Origin: Mesorhizobium sp. M1C.F.Ca.ET.210.01.1.1
GTDB taxonomy: Bacteria > Pseudomonadota > Alphaproteobacteria > Rhizobiales > Rhizobiaceae
NCBI RefSeq assembly: GCF_004791585.1
Contig: NZ_SRUU01000016.1
Coordinates: forward strand, 62,001-126,000
Length of the DNA: 64,000 bases
Direction: 5' to 3'
Of the stretch, positions 33,922-41,410 are shown piece by piece; position 1 is the stretch's first letter; the number at the start of each line of letters is the position of its first letter. Made by a program: the position numbers and the translations under genes. The notes under the pieces were generated by a model. The model was not told the origin of the DNA, searched no databases, and saw only the letters and a program-made list of their open reading frames with translations.

Positions 33922-33996
33922 GACGCATCCGTCCCCTCAAATGGGCGAAAGCGCGAATCTACTCTTCCGAGCGTCCGTGTGCCTCGGCTAGGTGCG
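33919..33996 (-). promoter_or_regulatory. Shared 5' leader, copy A
   Basis: Reading leftward, CGCACC-AGCCGAGGCAC-CGGACG, GGAAGAG and CGCTTTCGCCC appear in the same order and spacing as in copy B at 34723-34799, both ending exactly at an ATG. Probably a common promoter/leader duplicated with its gene start. Confidence 0.7.
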
Positions 33997-34011
33997 GACG
34001 ACACCATCATT

Positions 34012-34263
34012 TTACACCCGACACCACTCCTGGGCGAATCCTTCATAGTCGTAGTTCGAGAGTCCGCCCCCGCCCCAATTTGAATTAGACTTGACGACCC
34101 ATGGCGGCTTTCCCTTGCGCTCCTCGACAAGCCCCTGGAGGGTGGCGGTCAGGGCGGCAAGGCGTTCGAAAGGCCGACGAAGGAAACCGCCAGATTCGAA
34201 ACGCAGCTCCCACTGACGAGGGCTTTGATGCGGGCTGGCAGATCCGTCTAGCGCCCGCTTCAT
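34012..34263 (-). CDS. Possible small protein
   Basis: An 83-residue open frame containing ERLAALTATLQGLVEERKGK and ending SNYDYEGFAQEWCRV. The composition is protein-like in the C-terminal half but the start has no ribosome site, so the true start or reality is uncertain. Confidence 0.35.
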   Translation of the reverse strand: MKRALDGSASPHQSPRQWELRFESGGFLRRPFERLAALTATLQGLVEERKGKPPWVVKSNSNWGGGGLSNYDYEGFAQEWCRV

Positions 34264-34305
34264 GGCTCAAGCCAGTCGAGTCCGTCCGTCGCGAACGGCA
34301 CGGTC

Positions 34306-34725
34306 CTAGTGGACGCGCCTCGAAGCGACCAGAGCGGCCTTCATGTCATCGACGTCATTAATGCCGCTGACGAAAAGCACCATGACAAGCCGCGCGATAT
34401 CATCCCGCTCGGCGTCGGCGGAAATGCCATAGGCGTCGCAATGGTCCTTCAATGCCTGGGTGAGCATGTCCAGATCGTCAGAGCCTAGGTAGGCGGGGAA
34501 AGGCATGGCATATTCCTCACCCGGGGGCGCGTGGAGCACGTCCCCTTCTCTGCCGCGACGGAAGTAGCTCGTCGCGCCTCGATCCCACTTCACTTTTATT
34601 TGGGTGTCGGTAGCCTCGACTACCGTGCCGTTCTCAATGCCCCTCTTGCGGACTACCCGCTGGCTTAACTGCAAGGTCGCGGTGGCTGGGGCACCCCGGT
34701 GGGGACGCCTGCATTCTGAGCGCAT
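34306..34725 (-). CDS. Conserved hypothetical protein with N-terminal SH3-like segment
   Basis: A 139-residue protein starting at 34725 after GGAGAGCGTA. Residues ~30-65 (VVRKRGIENGTVVEATDTQI, KVKWDRGATSYFRRG) look like a small beta-barrel of KOW/SH3 type, and the C-terminal ~60 residues (YLGSDDLDMLTQALKDHCDA, RDDIARLVMVLFVSGINDVD) form a helical domain resembling rhizobial small proteins of unknown role. It shares a duplicated leader with the gene at 33706-33921. Confidence 0.7.
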   Translation of the reverse strand: MRSECRRPHRGAPATATLQLSQRVVRKRGIENGTVVEATDTQIKVKWDRGATSYFRRGREGDVLHAPPGEEYAMPFPAYLGSDDLDMLTQALKDHCDAYGISADAERDDIARLVMVLFVSGINDVDDMKAALVASRRVH

Positions 34726-34799
34726 TACGCTCTCCTTCCCTCGGTCGGGCGAAAGCGTGATGAACTCTTCCAAACGTCCGCGTGCCTCGGCTGGGTGCG
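34723..34799 (-). promoter_or_regulatory. Shared 5' leader, copy B
   Basis: Partner of copy A at 33919-33996. The two are about 75% identical over 77 bp, and the conserved blocks stop at the start codon, whereas the following coding regions are unrelated. Confidence 0.7.
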
Positions 34800-34856
34800 A
34801 ACGGCATAAAGAAATCCAAACAAGGCGGCCTTGGTTCCATTTCTGGGCAACAAAAG

Positions 34857-34893
34857 CCCGCCGCCACTTGGGAGAAATTGGCGACGGGCATCC
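34857..34893 (-). terminator. Leftward terminator
   Basis: On the minus strand GCCCGTCGCC pairs with GGCGGCGGGC and TTTTGTTG follows. It resembles the terminator at 30923 and would end a transcript from the 40-residue gene at 35162-35284. Confidence 0.6.
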
Positions 34894-35161
34894 TAAGGAG
34901 AGTTGGCAACCGCTGAAGGGTTCAACCACTTGAAAATCAATTCCCAGGAGAGCGGCCGGTCCTGTCAATCTATGCCACATTAGAGAAATCTTAATGAAGC
35001 TGCGGGCCGCACCAGACTCCCGGTATGGCCAAGGGCAGGATCAATATCGGCGACGGAGTCGGGATCATCGCGACCATGCGCCGACGCGTCACAACGAAGC
35101 CGCGTTGACCGGGCGCTTCTTGCCTTCGGCGCCGGCCCGCATGAGCTTCTCGTTTCGACGC

Positions 35162-35284
35162 CTAAGCGCCGGCGCCGCCCATAAGACCGGCAATCAAAGT
35201 CGCCACGAAGACAAGCAGGCCCAGCGCCACCCTGTCCAGCCAGGATTTGCGCCTGGCAAGCACCTCGAGCAACCGATCGCCCAT
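35162..35284 (-). CDS. 40-residue single-helix membrane protein
   Basis: ATG at 35284 preceded by GAGGGAGGGTGCC. The peptide starts MGDRLLEVLARRKSWLDRVA and continues with one hydrophobic helix (LGLLVFVATLIAGLMGGAGA). A charged amphipathic start followed by a membrane helix is typical of small regulatory membrane proteins. It is too short for standard gene calling, and a leftward terminator lies 270 bp downstream. Confidence 0.55.
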   Translation of the reverse strand: MGDRLLEVLARRKSWLDRVALGLLVFVATLIAGLMGGAGA

Positions 35285-35475
35285 GGCACCCTCCCTCGCT
35301 CGAACAGGCTACTATAGCACGCCTCAATGAGAGCATCATGAAGCTGTTCACGGAAAGCCGCCTATCTCCCCCAAAGGAGGAGATTGGCGGTTTCGGCGTC
35401 TCCCCCGGCCCCCATTGTTGCGCTGCGGAAATGCACCCAAAAAAAGTCAGGTTGAGAACCGGAACCCAAAACACC

Positions 35476-35581
35476 TTGAGCCGGCGAAAAACGAACCTAT
35501 TCAAGCGGATAGGCAAATGGGCTCGCGCCGGCTCAAGAGCTGGCCGAAAAGCCCGGAAATCCGCCATTTCCGGGCTTTCGC
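35476..35581. ncRNA. Structured intergenic segment, possible small RNA
   Basis: CTTGAGCCGGCG and CGCCGGCTCAAG (12-bp perfect arms) enclose ~40 bp that hold a smaller hairpin (CCTAT...ATAGG). Immediately after, AAGCCCGGAAAT-ccgcc-ATTTCCGGGCTT forms a perfect 12-bp stem like a terminator. No reading frame is supported here, so an RNA or a repeat is possible. The rest of 35285-35905 holds a partial repeat and nothing else seen. Confidence 0.4.
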
Positions 35582-35849
35582 CAACCGCAACGGCGCGATC
35601 GCGGCAGGGCGATTTCGGCACTGCGGGACGGGAAAAACGCCCGCCGCAAGGCCCTGCGGCCGGCGTTGACAGCAAGGCCCGCCAATGGCACTCCGCAGTG
35701 ACTGGTCACGCCATGACCGTTGCTGTTGGGGACGGACGGGGTTTCAGCAGCTTGGCGGCGGCGCCGGACGGGCGGGCACCTGCGCGGTGTACCGCCCGCT
35801 CCTGGCCAGGAGCGGCGAGGCTTCGAAGCGGGGCCCGGAAACGCCGGCT

Positions 35850-35907
35850 GGAGCAATTCCTCAAAAAAATGCGTAGCGGTTTTCCGTCCGGGATCGCCGA
35901 ACCGCTC
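35850..35907. repeat. RIME-like repeat fragment (reversed)
   Basis: GGAGCAATTCCT at the left, GCGGTTTTCCGTCCGG and GATCGCCGAACCGCTC at the right match the reverse of the repeats at 30786 and 54700, with the middle deleted. It touches the stop codon of the peptide gene 35906-35995. Confidence 0.7.
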
Positions 35908-35995
35908 AAACCGCGATGGATGCGCCGTTGCCGGCCGTGACGGCGGAAAGCTTCCCGCGCTTTTCAAGCGTCGGCTTGCTGTAGACCTTCTTCAT
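35906..35995 (-). CDS. 29-residue peptide with lasso-type leader motif
   Basis: ATG at 35995 with AGGGGGAATC upstream. The peptide contains YSKPTLEKRGKLSAVTAG, which fits the lasso-peptide leader pattern YxxPxLxxxG...TxG, followed by only eight residues (ending GASIAV). The tail has no Asp or Glu for a lasso ring, so it is not a classical lasso precursor, but may be a RiPP-like or orphan peptide. It is 70 bp downstream of the sister peptide 36066-36158. No cyclase, RRE or protease gene is in the window. Confidence 0.7.
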   Translation of the reverse strand: MKKVYSKPTLEKRGKLSAVTAGNGASIAV

Positions 35996-36065
35996 CGAGA
36001 TTCCCCCTGAAGACAACGCGCGCAACATGGGCGCCGCGCAGCGCGCTTGTCAAGCTCGACCGTCC

Positions 36066-36158
36066 TCAGAATGAGAAGCCGGATGACGGCGTGGCGGCGG
36101 TCGCGGCCGAGAGCCTGTCGCGCTTTTCAAGCCTGGGCTTTTCGTAGGTCTTTTTCAT
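36066..36158 (-). CDS. 30-residue peptide with lasso-type leader motif
   Basis: ATG at 36158 with AGGAACGGACG upstream. It contains MKKTYEKPRLEKRDRLSAAT then a short tail rich in Ala, Ser and Phe (PSSGFSF). YxxPxL and LSxxTA match the sister peptides at 35906 and 60253. It starts 80 bp after the 310-aa gene at 36239 and probably shares its transcript. The conservation of leader and variability of tail is what is expected of precursor peptides. Confidence 0.7.
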   Translation of the reverse strand: MKKTYEKPRLEKRDRLSAATAATPSSGFSF

Positions 36159-36238
36159 CGTCCGTTCCTGCGCAGGTCAACGACCGGCGCAGGTGAACGC
36201 GATGCGGCCGCGCTGTCAAGGTCGCCGGGATGCCGGGA

Positions 36239-37171
36239 TCAGCCCGCGTGCTGCAGCCAGTGGCGGTCGAACACGTCGAGGATGGCGCGGAATTCGGCCG
36301 GCGGGATCTGGTTGACGCCGCTGTCGCTGTCGGCGCTGAGGAACCGCTCGAGTTGCCGGTCGACCGTTTCCGGGTGCTCGATCACGATGCCGAGGCTCGC
36401 CAGATCGGCGGCGATCGAGGTGCCTGGCGGCAAATACCCGCCCCATTGTTCGGCGGCGGGCGCATCGCGCAGCCGCACCAGGAGGATCCTGGTGATCGAC
36501 GGCTGCGCCTCGGGCCCGATGATGGCGGTGCCGCACATATAGCCGCCGAGCACGCTGACCGGCTGCGTGTGCGGGAACAGGCAGAGGAAGAACTGCGCCT
36601 CGCCGCCGACCTCCCTCAGATGCAGGTAGAGGCTGCGCTTTGCCGGCGTGACCGGGCCGCCGAGCTGCAACTGGCCGGTCGGCAATGTCTCGCGATAGAT
36701 GGCGCTGAACCCATGCACGCCCGGCCCGGCCCCGATCGACAGGCGGCCCCTGATCAGCTGGCCGCGATAATAGGGCGACCAGGCGCGCGAATAGCAGGCA
36801 TAGGTACCGGCAAGCGCCGGGCCAACGCTCTTGTCGTCGTGCCCGGGCGAGGCCTCGGACTGCGCGCTGGCGCGGCGTTCGAGCTCCGCCGTGTCGATGC
36901 CGTGCTGGGCCGCGACGGCGGCCGCGAAGCTCGGCAGATCGCTTTCGGCGATCCAGGCGCCTGGCCGTTCGAGGCGCAGCACTTTCGCCCAGTCTTCATA
37001 GACGCTGTGCTCGCGGGGCTGGGCGCGGCCCTGCAGCCATTTGTCGGCGCGGCCAACATCGAAAGCCGTCTTCGGGTTGACGGCGCGAAACGCCGCCGCC
37101 AGGTCCTTGCGGGTGGCGGTTCCCAGCACGACCGAAGTCAGTCGCAACTTCTGCGCGATGTTCAATGCCAT
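36239..37171 (-). CDS. 310-residue protein of unknown function upstream of the peptides
   Basis: Starts at 37171 with GGAGAAGGTGCAGCCGG upstream. The N-terminal ~110 residues (RLTSVVLGTATRKDLAAAFR, ADKWLQGRAQPREHSVYEDW) resemble a helical DNA-binding or phage-repressor-like module with a Trp-Leu turn; the central and C-terminal part (ALAGTYACYSRAWSPYYRGQ, GGYMCGTAIIGPEAQPSITR) is beta-rich and unrecognised. The same two-part plan might suit a sensor-regulator. Two lasso-leader peptides lie directly downstream in the same direction, so a role in their control or processing is possible but unproven. Confidence 0.7.
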   Translation of the reverse strand: MALNIAQKLRLTSVVLGTATRKDLAAAFRAVNPKTAFDVGRADKWLQGRAQPREHSVYEDWAKVLRLERPGAWIAESDLPSFAAAVAAQHGIDTAELERRASAQSEASPGHDDKSVGPALAGTYACYSRAWSPYYRGQLIRGRLSIGAGPGVHGFSAIYRETLPTGQLQLGGPVTPAKRSLYLHLREVGGEAQFFLCLFPHTQPVSVLGGYMCGTAIIGPEAQPSITRILLVRLRDAPAAEQWGGYLPPGTSIAADLASLGIVIEHPETVDRQLERFLSADSDSGVNQIPPAEFRAILDVFDRHWLQHAG

Positions 37172-37572
37172 CCGGCTGCACCTTCTCCATCCCGATAGAA
37201 TCGGGACTGGCTCCTCATTCGAGCGAAGACCGTGCCTTCAGGCCCGTCGCAAGGCCACCGTGTGCTGCAGCCAACCAAGCAGGCCATCTCGCCGAATCCA
37301 TGCCCCATCGCCTTATCTCTACAGGCTAATATTCCAGGAATTCCAGAGAATTCCACGCCGTTCCGCACGCGCCCCCTTTTCGCACCATCGACCAGCGCTA
37401 AGCTCGCCCTGGGCAAGGGGCAGACCGTCAGGGAAAACGCGCTGAATGTGGGGCTTGAGCTCCCCTTCCTTCGTAGAGCAGTGACACGCTCGATTTCGAG
37501 CAACGGCGAAACCCGGCTTCAAGAGACGGGAACAACCGAACCGTGAGCCACCTCGTCAAGAAGGATCAAAAC
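37172..37572. other. Intergenic, no gene seen
   Basis: About 400 bp between divergent genes. Open frames here are short and lack ribosome sites. ATTCCAGGAATTCCAGAGAATTCC at about 37331-37353 is a run of ATTCC words, possibly a regulatory repeat, but nothing stronger is visible. Confidence 0.4.
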
Positions 37573-37806
37573 ATGACCGCTTCTCCCAAATTGACCCTCA
37601 CCATGCTTGCCACAGGATGCATCGCCCTGGCGTTGCTCTTTGCAAACGCGCCAGACGGAGGATTTCCGTCGAAATATGTCAAGGCGCCTGCGGTGCAGGC
37701 TCTTCAACCGACGCGCATTGCCATCGACAACGAGGCGCATGCGATACGCTTCTACATCGACGGCAAGCAGGTCGCCCTGCTCGATGCGTCCGGCTTCAAG
37801 CAATGA
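37573..37806 (+). CDS. Small membrane-anchored protein
   Basis: A 77-residue protein with one hydrophobic helix ([20 protein letters not shown]) that may be a signal anchor, and a C-terminal hydrophilic part ([20 protein letters not shown]). AAGGATC precedes the ATG. It is followed 31 bp later by another exported protein gene. No family recognised. Confidence 0.65.
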
Positions 37807-37837
37807 GGCGGCCGCCGAGCCGAGAGGGAACACGGTC

Positions 37838-38062
37838 ATGAAAATCATCCTGCCAGCGCTTTCGGCGCTGCTGCTCACGCTTGTGCCGCCGCAAGCCGCT
37901 CCGGCCAAAGCGAAAACGCTGGTGACGGAGTGCAATACCGACAAACACCGGCCGTTGCTCGATGAAAAAGCCACCGGCGGCATCGTGCCTTCGCCCGGCC
38001 AGACGGCGAAGGCCGCCGAACCAGGCCAGGCCTATCCGCCGCCGCTGGACCTGCATTTCTAG
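37838..38062 (+). CDS. Small exported protein
   Basis: A 74-residue protein with a signal peptide (MKIILPALSALLLTLVPPQA) and a Pro/Lys-rich mature part carrying one Cys (TLVTECNTDKHRPLLDEKAT). AGAGGGAAC precedes the ATG at 37838. Probably in one transcript with the preceding gene. Confidence 0.65.
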   Translation: MKIILPALSALLLTLVPPQAAPAKAKTLVTECNTDKHRPLLDEKATGGIVPSPGQTAKAAEPGQAYPPPLDLHF

Positions 38063-38168
38063 CGCCGTTTCCGGAAGGATCGTGGCGGCGATCTTTCCCG
38101 GGAACGCTCGAGCCGCCCGGCCAGCCTGAGGGTTGGGAGGCTTGGCGCCGCCGCGGGGGCAGGCGCCC

Positions 38169-38206
38169 GTCCGCACGGACCGCAAGGCGACGCGGTCCGT
38201 GCGGAC
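38169..38206. promoter_or_regulatory. Perfect 15-bp-arm hairpin upstream of RidA gene
   Basis: GTCCGCACGGACCGC and GCGGTCCGTGCGGAC pair perfectly around an 8-nt loop. Each arm is itself partly palindromic (GTCCGNNNNCGGAC). The structure ends two bases before an ATG at 38208, in frame with the RidA protein. It could be a terminator without T-run, an operator, or an RNA switch. Confidence 0.6.
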
Positions 38207-38318
38207 CATGCCCGCCGACCCGCTTGACGAAAGGACAACGAACCGGAAAGCTCTGCATGAGGTCGCGGGCATGACGCTGGAACAGCGCCGCGCGACGATG
38301 CGTCGAGGGGGCCGCGCC

Positions 38319-38807
38319 ATGCCGGGTGCCGATGAACGACTTGCCGCGCTGGGCATCGTCCTGCCGCCGCCGTTGAAACTGCCGCCGGACGTGGTGCTGC
38401 CCTTTCCCTGGGTGAATCTGCGCGGCGACCGCGCCTACATCTCCGGCCACGGACCGCAGGAACCGGACGGCACGCTTGCCGGCCCGTTCGGCGTCGTCGG
38501 CGTGAGCGTGTCGCTTGAAGAGGCGCGCGCATCGGCCCGCAAGGTCGGGCTGTCGATGCTCGCCAGCCTCAGGCGCGAACTCGGCAGCCTCGACCGGATC
38601 ACCGGCTGGTGCCGCGTGCACGGCATGGTCAACGCGGCGCCGGGCTTCACCCAGACCCCGGCGGTGATGAACGGCTTTTCCGACCTCGTCCTCGAGATCT
38701 TCGGGCCGGAGGTCGGCCGCCACGCCCGCACGGCAATCGGCGTCGCCACCCTGCCCTTCAATCTCCCGGTCGAGATCGAGGCCGAGGTGATGATCGGATT
38801 GGCTTGA
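38319..38807 (+). CDS. RidA-family protein
   Basis: About 162 residues with the RidA (YjgF/Rid) fold: DERLAALGIVLPPPLKLPPD, RGDRAYISGHGPQEPDGTLA and VMNGFSDLVLEIFGPEVGRH with ATLPFNLPVEIEAEVM. This is the longer Rid subgroup that often lacks the imine-deaminating Arg; the conserved Arg region here reads GVATLPF rather than xxRxx, so catalysis is uncertain. The ATG at 38319 has GAGGGGG upstream; in-frame ATGs at 38208 and 38271 would lengthen it. Confidence 0.82.
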   Translation: MPGADERLAALGIVLPPPLKLPPDVVLPFPWVNLRGDRAYISGHGPQEPDGTLAGPFGVVGVSVSLEEARASARKVGLSMLASLRRELGSLDRITGWCRVHGMVNAAPGFTQTPAVMNGFSDLVLEIFGPEVGRHARTAIGVATLPFNLPVEIEAEVMIGLA

Positions 38808-38866
38808 CCAGGGCGTCGCCGGCGCGATAGGCGGGCGCACGCCATCCAACCGATGAAAGACCCGCC

Positions 38867-39088
38867 ATGACAGACGCCATCGTGAAAGACAGCAACGGCA
38901 CGCCCCTGAAGGACGGCGACTCCGTGACCCTGATCAAGGACCTCAAGGTCAAGGGCACCTCCGAGACGATCAAGCGCGGCACGCTGGTCAAGAACATCCG
39001 CCTCACCGGCAATCCCGGCGAGATCGAATGCAACACCAAGCAGGTGAAGGGCCTGGTGCTGAAGACGGAGTTCTTGAAGAAGGCGTGA
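38867..39088 (+). CDS. PhnA/YjdM-like domain protein
   Basis: A 73-residue protein equal to the C-terminal domain of PhnA (alkylphosphonate uptake-linked): VKDSNGTPLKDGDSVTLIKD and KGTSETIKRGTLVKNIRLTG. The N-terminal zinc ribbon of full YjdM is absent, a common short form. Function not established. Confidence 0.88.
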   Translation: MTDAIVKDSNGTPLKDGDSVTLIKDLKVKGTSETIKRGTLVKNIRLTGNPGEIECNTKQVKGLVLKTEFLKKA

Positions 39089-39151
39089 TTGCGGGCCTCG
39101 ATTGTCCGGGAGTTGTCCGGCACAGCGGCGCGGAACGATGCCCTACCGCAT

Positions 39152-41200
39152 TCAGCTCGCGGCCGCCCGCAGTTCCTTCTTGCGGGCCGGACGTCGCCGG
39201 CGCGGGCGGCGCTGGGCCGCGAGCGTGAGCGGCACCGCCGGTTCGTTCGAGAGGGCGCCGGTCACTGCGTCGACCATGCCATAGGCGAGGAAATCGGCAT
39301 TGAGGTCGCTCGCCAGCTTTGCGGCGGCCTCGGTGTCGCCATTGCCGATTTCCGACCAGAACACGATGCCGACCCGGAGCTTCGGCTTGAGGCGCTTCAG
39401 CCGGCGCACCATGAAGCGCGCGTGCTTGGTGGAATCGCGGTTCAGGAAGCCGATGACCGCCGTGTCGATCGAGCCCAGCTCGAGCCGGCGGATGGCCGAG
39501 GGTTCGAGGGCGGTGAAGCTTGCCCGCGACGCCCCGGCGCCCTGCACTTCAAGCACCTGCGCCAGCATGGCGGCGGCGGCATCGTCGAGCTCGCCGCGCC
39601 CGCCGGCGCAAAGCACGGAAATGCCGGAGCCGTCCGGCAGGTCGACCTCGTCGGCCTCGCCGTCTGCCTTGCCTTCAGTTGCCTTGCCTTCAGCTGCCTT
39701 GCCTTCGGCGGCTTTCTCCTCGTCCGAAGCGGCGGCCTGTTCATCCTCCTCCGCCTCCTCCTGGGCGCTGTCGTCGAGATTGGCGACCAGCGTCAGCGCG
39801 CTTTCGGCAACCTGCCGGCGCTGCTCGTCGTCCATGACACCGCGCATGCGGTCCTGCTCGCCGAGCAGCAGCGCGGGAATGGCCACCTGGTCGTAGAGCT
39901 CGAACAGGTATTTCTCCTCGAGCAGTTCCTCGGCATGGTCGGTCGCCTCCTCCGGATCGCCGGCGAGCAGCCGCTGGTAGAGCCTCGCATGCGGCTCCAG
40001 CACCGGCTCGTTGCCGAACAGCACGTCGAGGAACTCGAATTGCGGTACATGCCGGCCGAGAACCACGAGGCAGACGGTGAGCGGCGTCGACAGCACCAGG
40101 CCGATCGGGCCCCAGAGCCAGGTCCAGAAGATCGCCGCGACGATGATGGCAAGCGGCGACAGGCCCGTGCGGGAGCCGTAGAGCCAGGGCTCGATGACAT
40201 TGCCGGTGATCAGCTCCATGACGACGAACAGCGCCGCAGTCCACAAAAGCAGCGACCAGCCGGGTGCGACCGCAAGCGCCAGAAACAGCGGCAGCAGCGC
40301 GCCGATGACAGGGCCGATATAGGGAACGAAGCGAAGCGCCAGCGCTAGCATGCCCCAGAGCAGCGCATTGGGAATGCCCAGCACCCACAGCCCGATGGTG
40401 ATCGGCACCGCGTAGACGATGTTGACCACCATCTGCATCAGAAGATACTGGCCGACCCGCTTGCCGGCATCCTGCAGCGCCTGCGTCGTGCGGTGGAGGT
40501 CGCCATAGCCGACGAGGCGGATGAAGCGGTCGCGCAGGTCCTCCCGCTCCAGCAGCATGAAGATGACCACGACGATGACCAGGCCGGCCGAGGCGAGCGG
40601 GCTGAGCAGCGGCGCGACCAGGTTCTGCAGCACTTCGAGCGGCTTTTCATGGGCGATGATCTCGACCGGGATCGGATCGCGCTTCGGCGCCTGGGCGGCC
40701 GAAGGCAGCTGCGGCTCCTGGCGGTCGATCTCCTGGCCGACGCGCTCGATGACCCCGCTCAAGCGCGAGATGATGCCGCCGCCGAGGCCGCTTTCCTTCA
40801 GCGCGCGGATCTTTGTCAGGATGTTGATCTGGTAGACGGGGATGTTCTGGGCGAGATCGCTGACCTGGCTGGCGACGACGAAGGAAAACAGCGCCAGCGC
40901 GGCGAAGGCCCCAAGCACGCTGGCTATGACGGCGGGAAGGCGCGGAATGCCGATCCGCTTCAGTGCCGAGACGACCGGGGCGATGGCGAAGGTCAAAAGC
41001 AGCGCGACCGCGATCGGCAGGAACACCTCGCGCCCGAAATAGAGCGCCGCGACCGTCGCGACGACGGAGGCGACCGTCGGCAGTGCCGTGCGCGGATGGC
41101 CTCGCGAGGCGGCGAGCAGGCTCGCCAGCCCCGGTTTCGACGCGCGCGCCCCATTTTGCAGATTGCCCGCCACCTTCAGCCTCCACCCTGCCTGAACCAT
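39152..41200 (-). CDS. AI-2E/PerM-family transporter with long C-terminal extension
   Basis: About 682 residues. The N-terminal ~400 residues form the eight-helix AI-2E exporter-type permease: FGREVFLPIAVALLLTFAIA, GVIERVGQEIDRQEPQLPSA, LWGMLALALRFVPYIGPVIG (the conserved PYIGP motif) and WGPIGLVLSTPLTVCLVVLG. The remaining ~280 residues are cytoplasmic: a helical region, an acidic Glu/Ala/Lys linker with repeated EGKA units, and a Rossmann-like domain (ISVLCAGGRGELDDAAAAML, RVGIVFWSEIGN). Family members export small molecules or ions. The start at 41200 is chosen by the family N terminus, not by a clear ribosome site. Confidence 0.82.
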   Translation of the reverse strand: MVQAGWRLKVAGNLQNGARASKPGLASLLAASRGHPRTALPTVASVVATVAALYFGREVFLPIAVALLLTFAIAPVVSALKRIGIPRLPAVIASVLGAFAALALFSFVVASQVSDLAQNIPVYQINILTKIRALKESGLGGGIISRLSGVIERVGQEIDRQEPQLPSAAQAPKRDPIPVEIIAHEKPLEVLQNLVAPLLSPLASAGLVIVVVIFMLLEREDLRDRFIRLVGYGDLHRTTQALQDAGKRVGQYLLMQMVVNIVYAVPITIGLWVLGIPNALLWGMLALALRFVPYIGPVIGALLPLFLALAVAPGWSLLLWTAALFVVMELITGNVIEPWLYGSRTGLSPLAIIVAAIFWTWLWGPIGLVLSTPLTVCLVVLGRHVPQFEFLDVLFGNEPVLEPHARLYQRLLAGDPEEATDHAEELLEEKYLFELYDQVAIPALLLGEQDRMRGVMDDEQRRQVAESALTLVANLDDSAQEEAEEDEQAAASDEEKAAEGKAAEGKATEGKADGEADEVDLPDGSGISVLCAGGRGELDDAAAAMLAQVLEVQGAGASRASFTALEPSAIRRLELGSIDTAVIGFLNRDSTKHARFMVRRLKRLKPKLRVGIVFWSEIGNGDTEAAAKLASDLNADFLAYGMVDAVTGALSNEPAVPLTLAAQRRPRRRRPARKKELRAAAS

Positions 41201-41410
41201 GATTGGCGATATTTCACCGGCGCGCAACGCGCGGAAGGATGGATGGTTGCGGGACAGGTCGGAGATTGGCGAACGCAGACGTGACAGCCAGTCTCCCATG
41301 CGCGGAGATCGGCCGTTCCGGCTCCCTTCTTCCTCCCTTTATGTTGCACTGCGTTAGATTTGTTGCATTGCGGTATAAGCCCGTAGGCGCAACTCTTTAC
41401 CCAAGGCGGG

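Noticed and set aside
35025..35108. 27-codon plus-strand frame starting MAKGRINIGDG
   Set aside because: No ribosome site and no continuation; may be a fragment of a longer protein but cannot be supported.
35338..35940. 200-codon plus-strand frame
   Set aside because: Covers repeats and hairpins, no ribosome site and no protein-like composition.
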